From Robinsoniella peoriensis (GTDB taxonomy: Bacteria > Bacillota > Clostridia > Lachnospirales > Lachnospiraceae): DNA of 64,000 nucleotides. Position numbers and translations under genes: made by a program. Positions 63,605-64,000 of the stretch are shown here, piece by piece (the stretch's first letter is position 1; every line of letters begins with the position of its first letter). The notes beneath the pieces were generated by a model, which was given only the letters and a program-made list of their open reading frames with translations, was not told the origin of the DNA and did not search any database. The stretch lies in the NCBI RefSeq assembly GCF_042680125.1, contig NZ_JBHTNY010000027.1; one strand, 5' to 3'.

Positions 63605-64000
63605 CCCTCTCGATATAGACAGTATTCCTCGGTTACGTTCCTACTTTTCCCATCCATCTGAATTCTGGCTAATGCATGATTCTCTTAATAACGATTTGTA
63701 CTATAAATCGTTTCAGTCCTTCGGCTGTTACACCTACTATGACCTCATCTGACTCCCTCCCTAAACCTTTTTCGACCATATCTTTCGATATGTGGGTAGG
63801 GTCTCCCAAGGTAAGACACTAATCTTTCGTTCCACAACCTCTTGATTTACAACTTCGGTTATACGTTTACCTTTTGGGCTTTGGTTTGTACGGCAACCTT
63901 ACCCACCTCATCGCCTTATCAAGTTTTGGATAGGCTACAATAAATTGGACAGATATTTTAAGGTCATGTAAAATAAAAGAAACAAAGGAGCAGACAACAT
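63605..64000 (-). ncRNA. group II intron 5' domains (partial or complete)
   Basis: Upstream of the reverse transcriptase the minus strand holds no gene and many small stems, e.g. CATATC-GAAA-GATATG and CGATTT...AAATCG, as expected of domain I. I could not find a clear GTGYG start, so the 5' end may lie past the window edge. Confidence 0.5.
63979..64000 (+). other. possible gene start at the right edge
   Basis: AAAGGAG followed eight bases later by AT at the last two bases would give an ATG if the next base is G. Upstream, TTGGACAGATATTTTAAGG resembles an insertion-sequence end. Only a guess. Confidence 0.2.

Overview
The window comes from a low-GC, strictly anaerobic gut-type Firmicute, most likely family Lachnospiraceae (Blautia/Ruminococcus-like). 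This rests on gene content: a lipoprotein trigger factor, DUF1846, DUF4080 radical SAM, a [FeFe]-hydrogenase fused to a glutamate-synthase domain, HPr kinase, a GH95 fucosidase with many Ig-like repeats, and a short group II intron reverse transcriptase. I saw no tRNA, rRNA or CRISPR array. The species is inferred, not proven.

Layout, left to right. 1-2.6 kb: an aminotransferase (cut by the edge), an Lrp regulator and an AIR-synthase-like protein, all minus. 3-8.2 kb: a minus-strand run of radical SAM protein, endonuclease III, DnaQ-like exonuclease, a 35-residue membrane peptide and a VanW protein. Copies of one dispersed hairpin repeat lie in front of three of these genes, and two copies supply the ribosome binding site. 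8.2-11.3 kb: a transposase remnant, an oleate hydratase with a TetR regulator, and a 41-bp tandem repeat. 11.4-16.2 kb: a heterodimeric ABC exporter divergent from an AraC regulator. 16.2-25.1 kb: cell-envelope and housekeeping genes (lipoprotein trigger factor, NodB-like protein, an unknown membrane protein, YwiB-like protein, MurI, YigZ, PBP1A). 25.1-32 kb: a sugar ABC importer with its two-component system. 32-42.8 kb: a BtrH-like protein, glucokinase, HPr kinase, UvrC, FtsH, DUF1846 and CTP synthase. 43-52.5 kb: a 2109-residue secreted GH95 fucosidase divergent from a CBM9-like protein, NagB and NagA. 52.5-58.6 kb: a wall-binding polysaccharide deacetylase, DegV, the hydrogenase fusion and a zinc-ribbon protein. 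58.7-62.1 kb: a long-hairpin mobile element, a MntP-like membrane protein and a GntR/ABC-2 operon. 62.2 kb to the right end: a group II intron.

How it works together. Much of the window concerns host-glycan and sugar use and its control: fucosidase, GlcNAc-6-P catabolism, sugar ABC importer, glucokinase and HPr kinase. A second theme is envelope building: PBP1A, MurI, VanW and two NodB proteins. Several promoters carry a palindrome in the -35/-10 spacer or touching the promoter, which suggests local repressors or activators. The strongest candidates for something undescribed are the hairpin repeat that delivers ribosome binding sites (with a compensatory base-pair change between copies), the 56-bp-arm hairpin element, and the hydrogenase-rubredoxin-glutamate synthase fusion.
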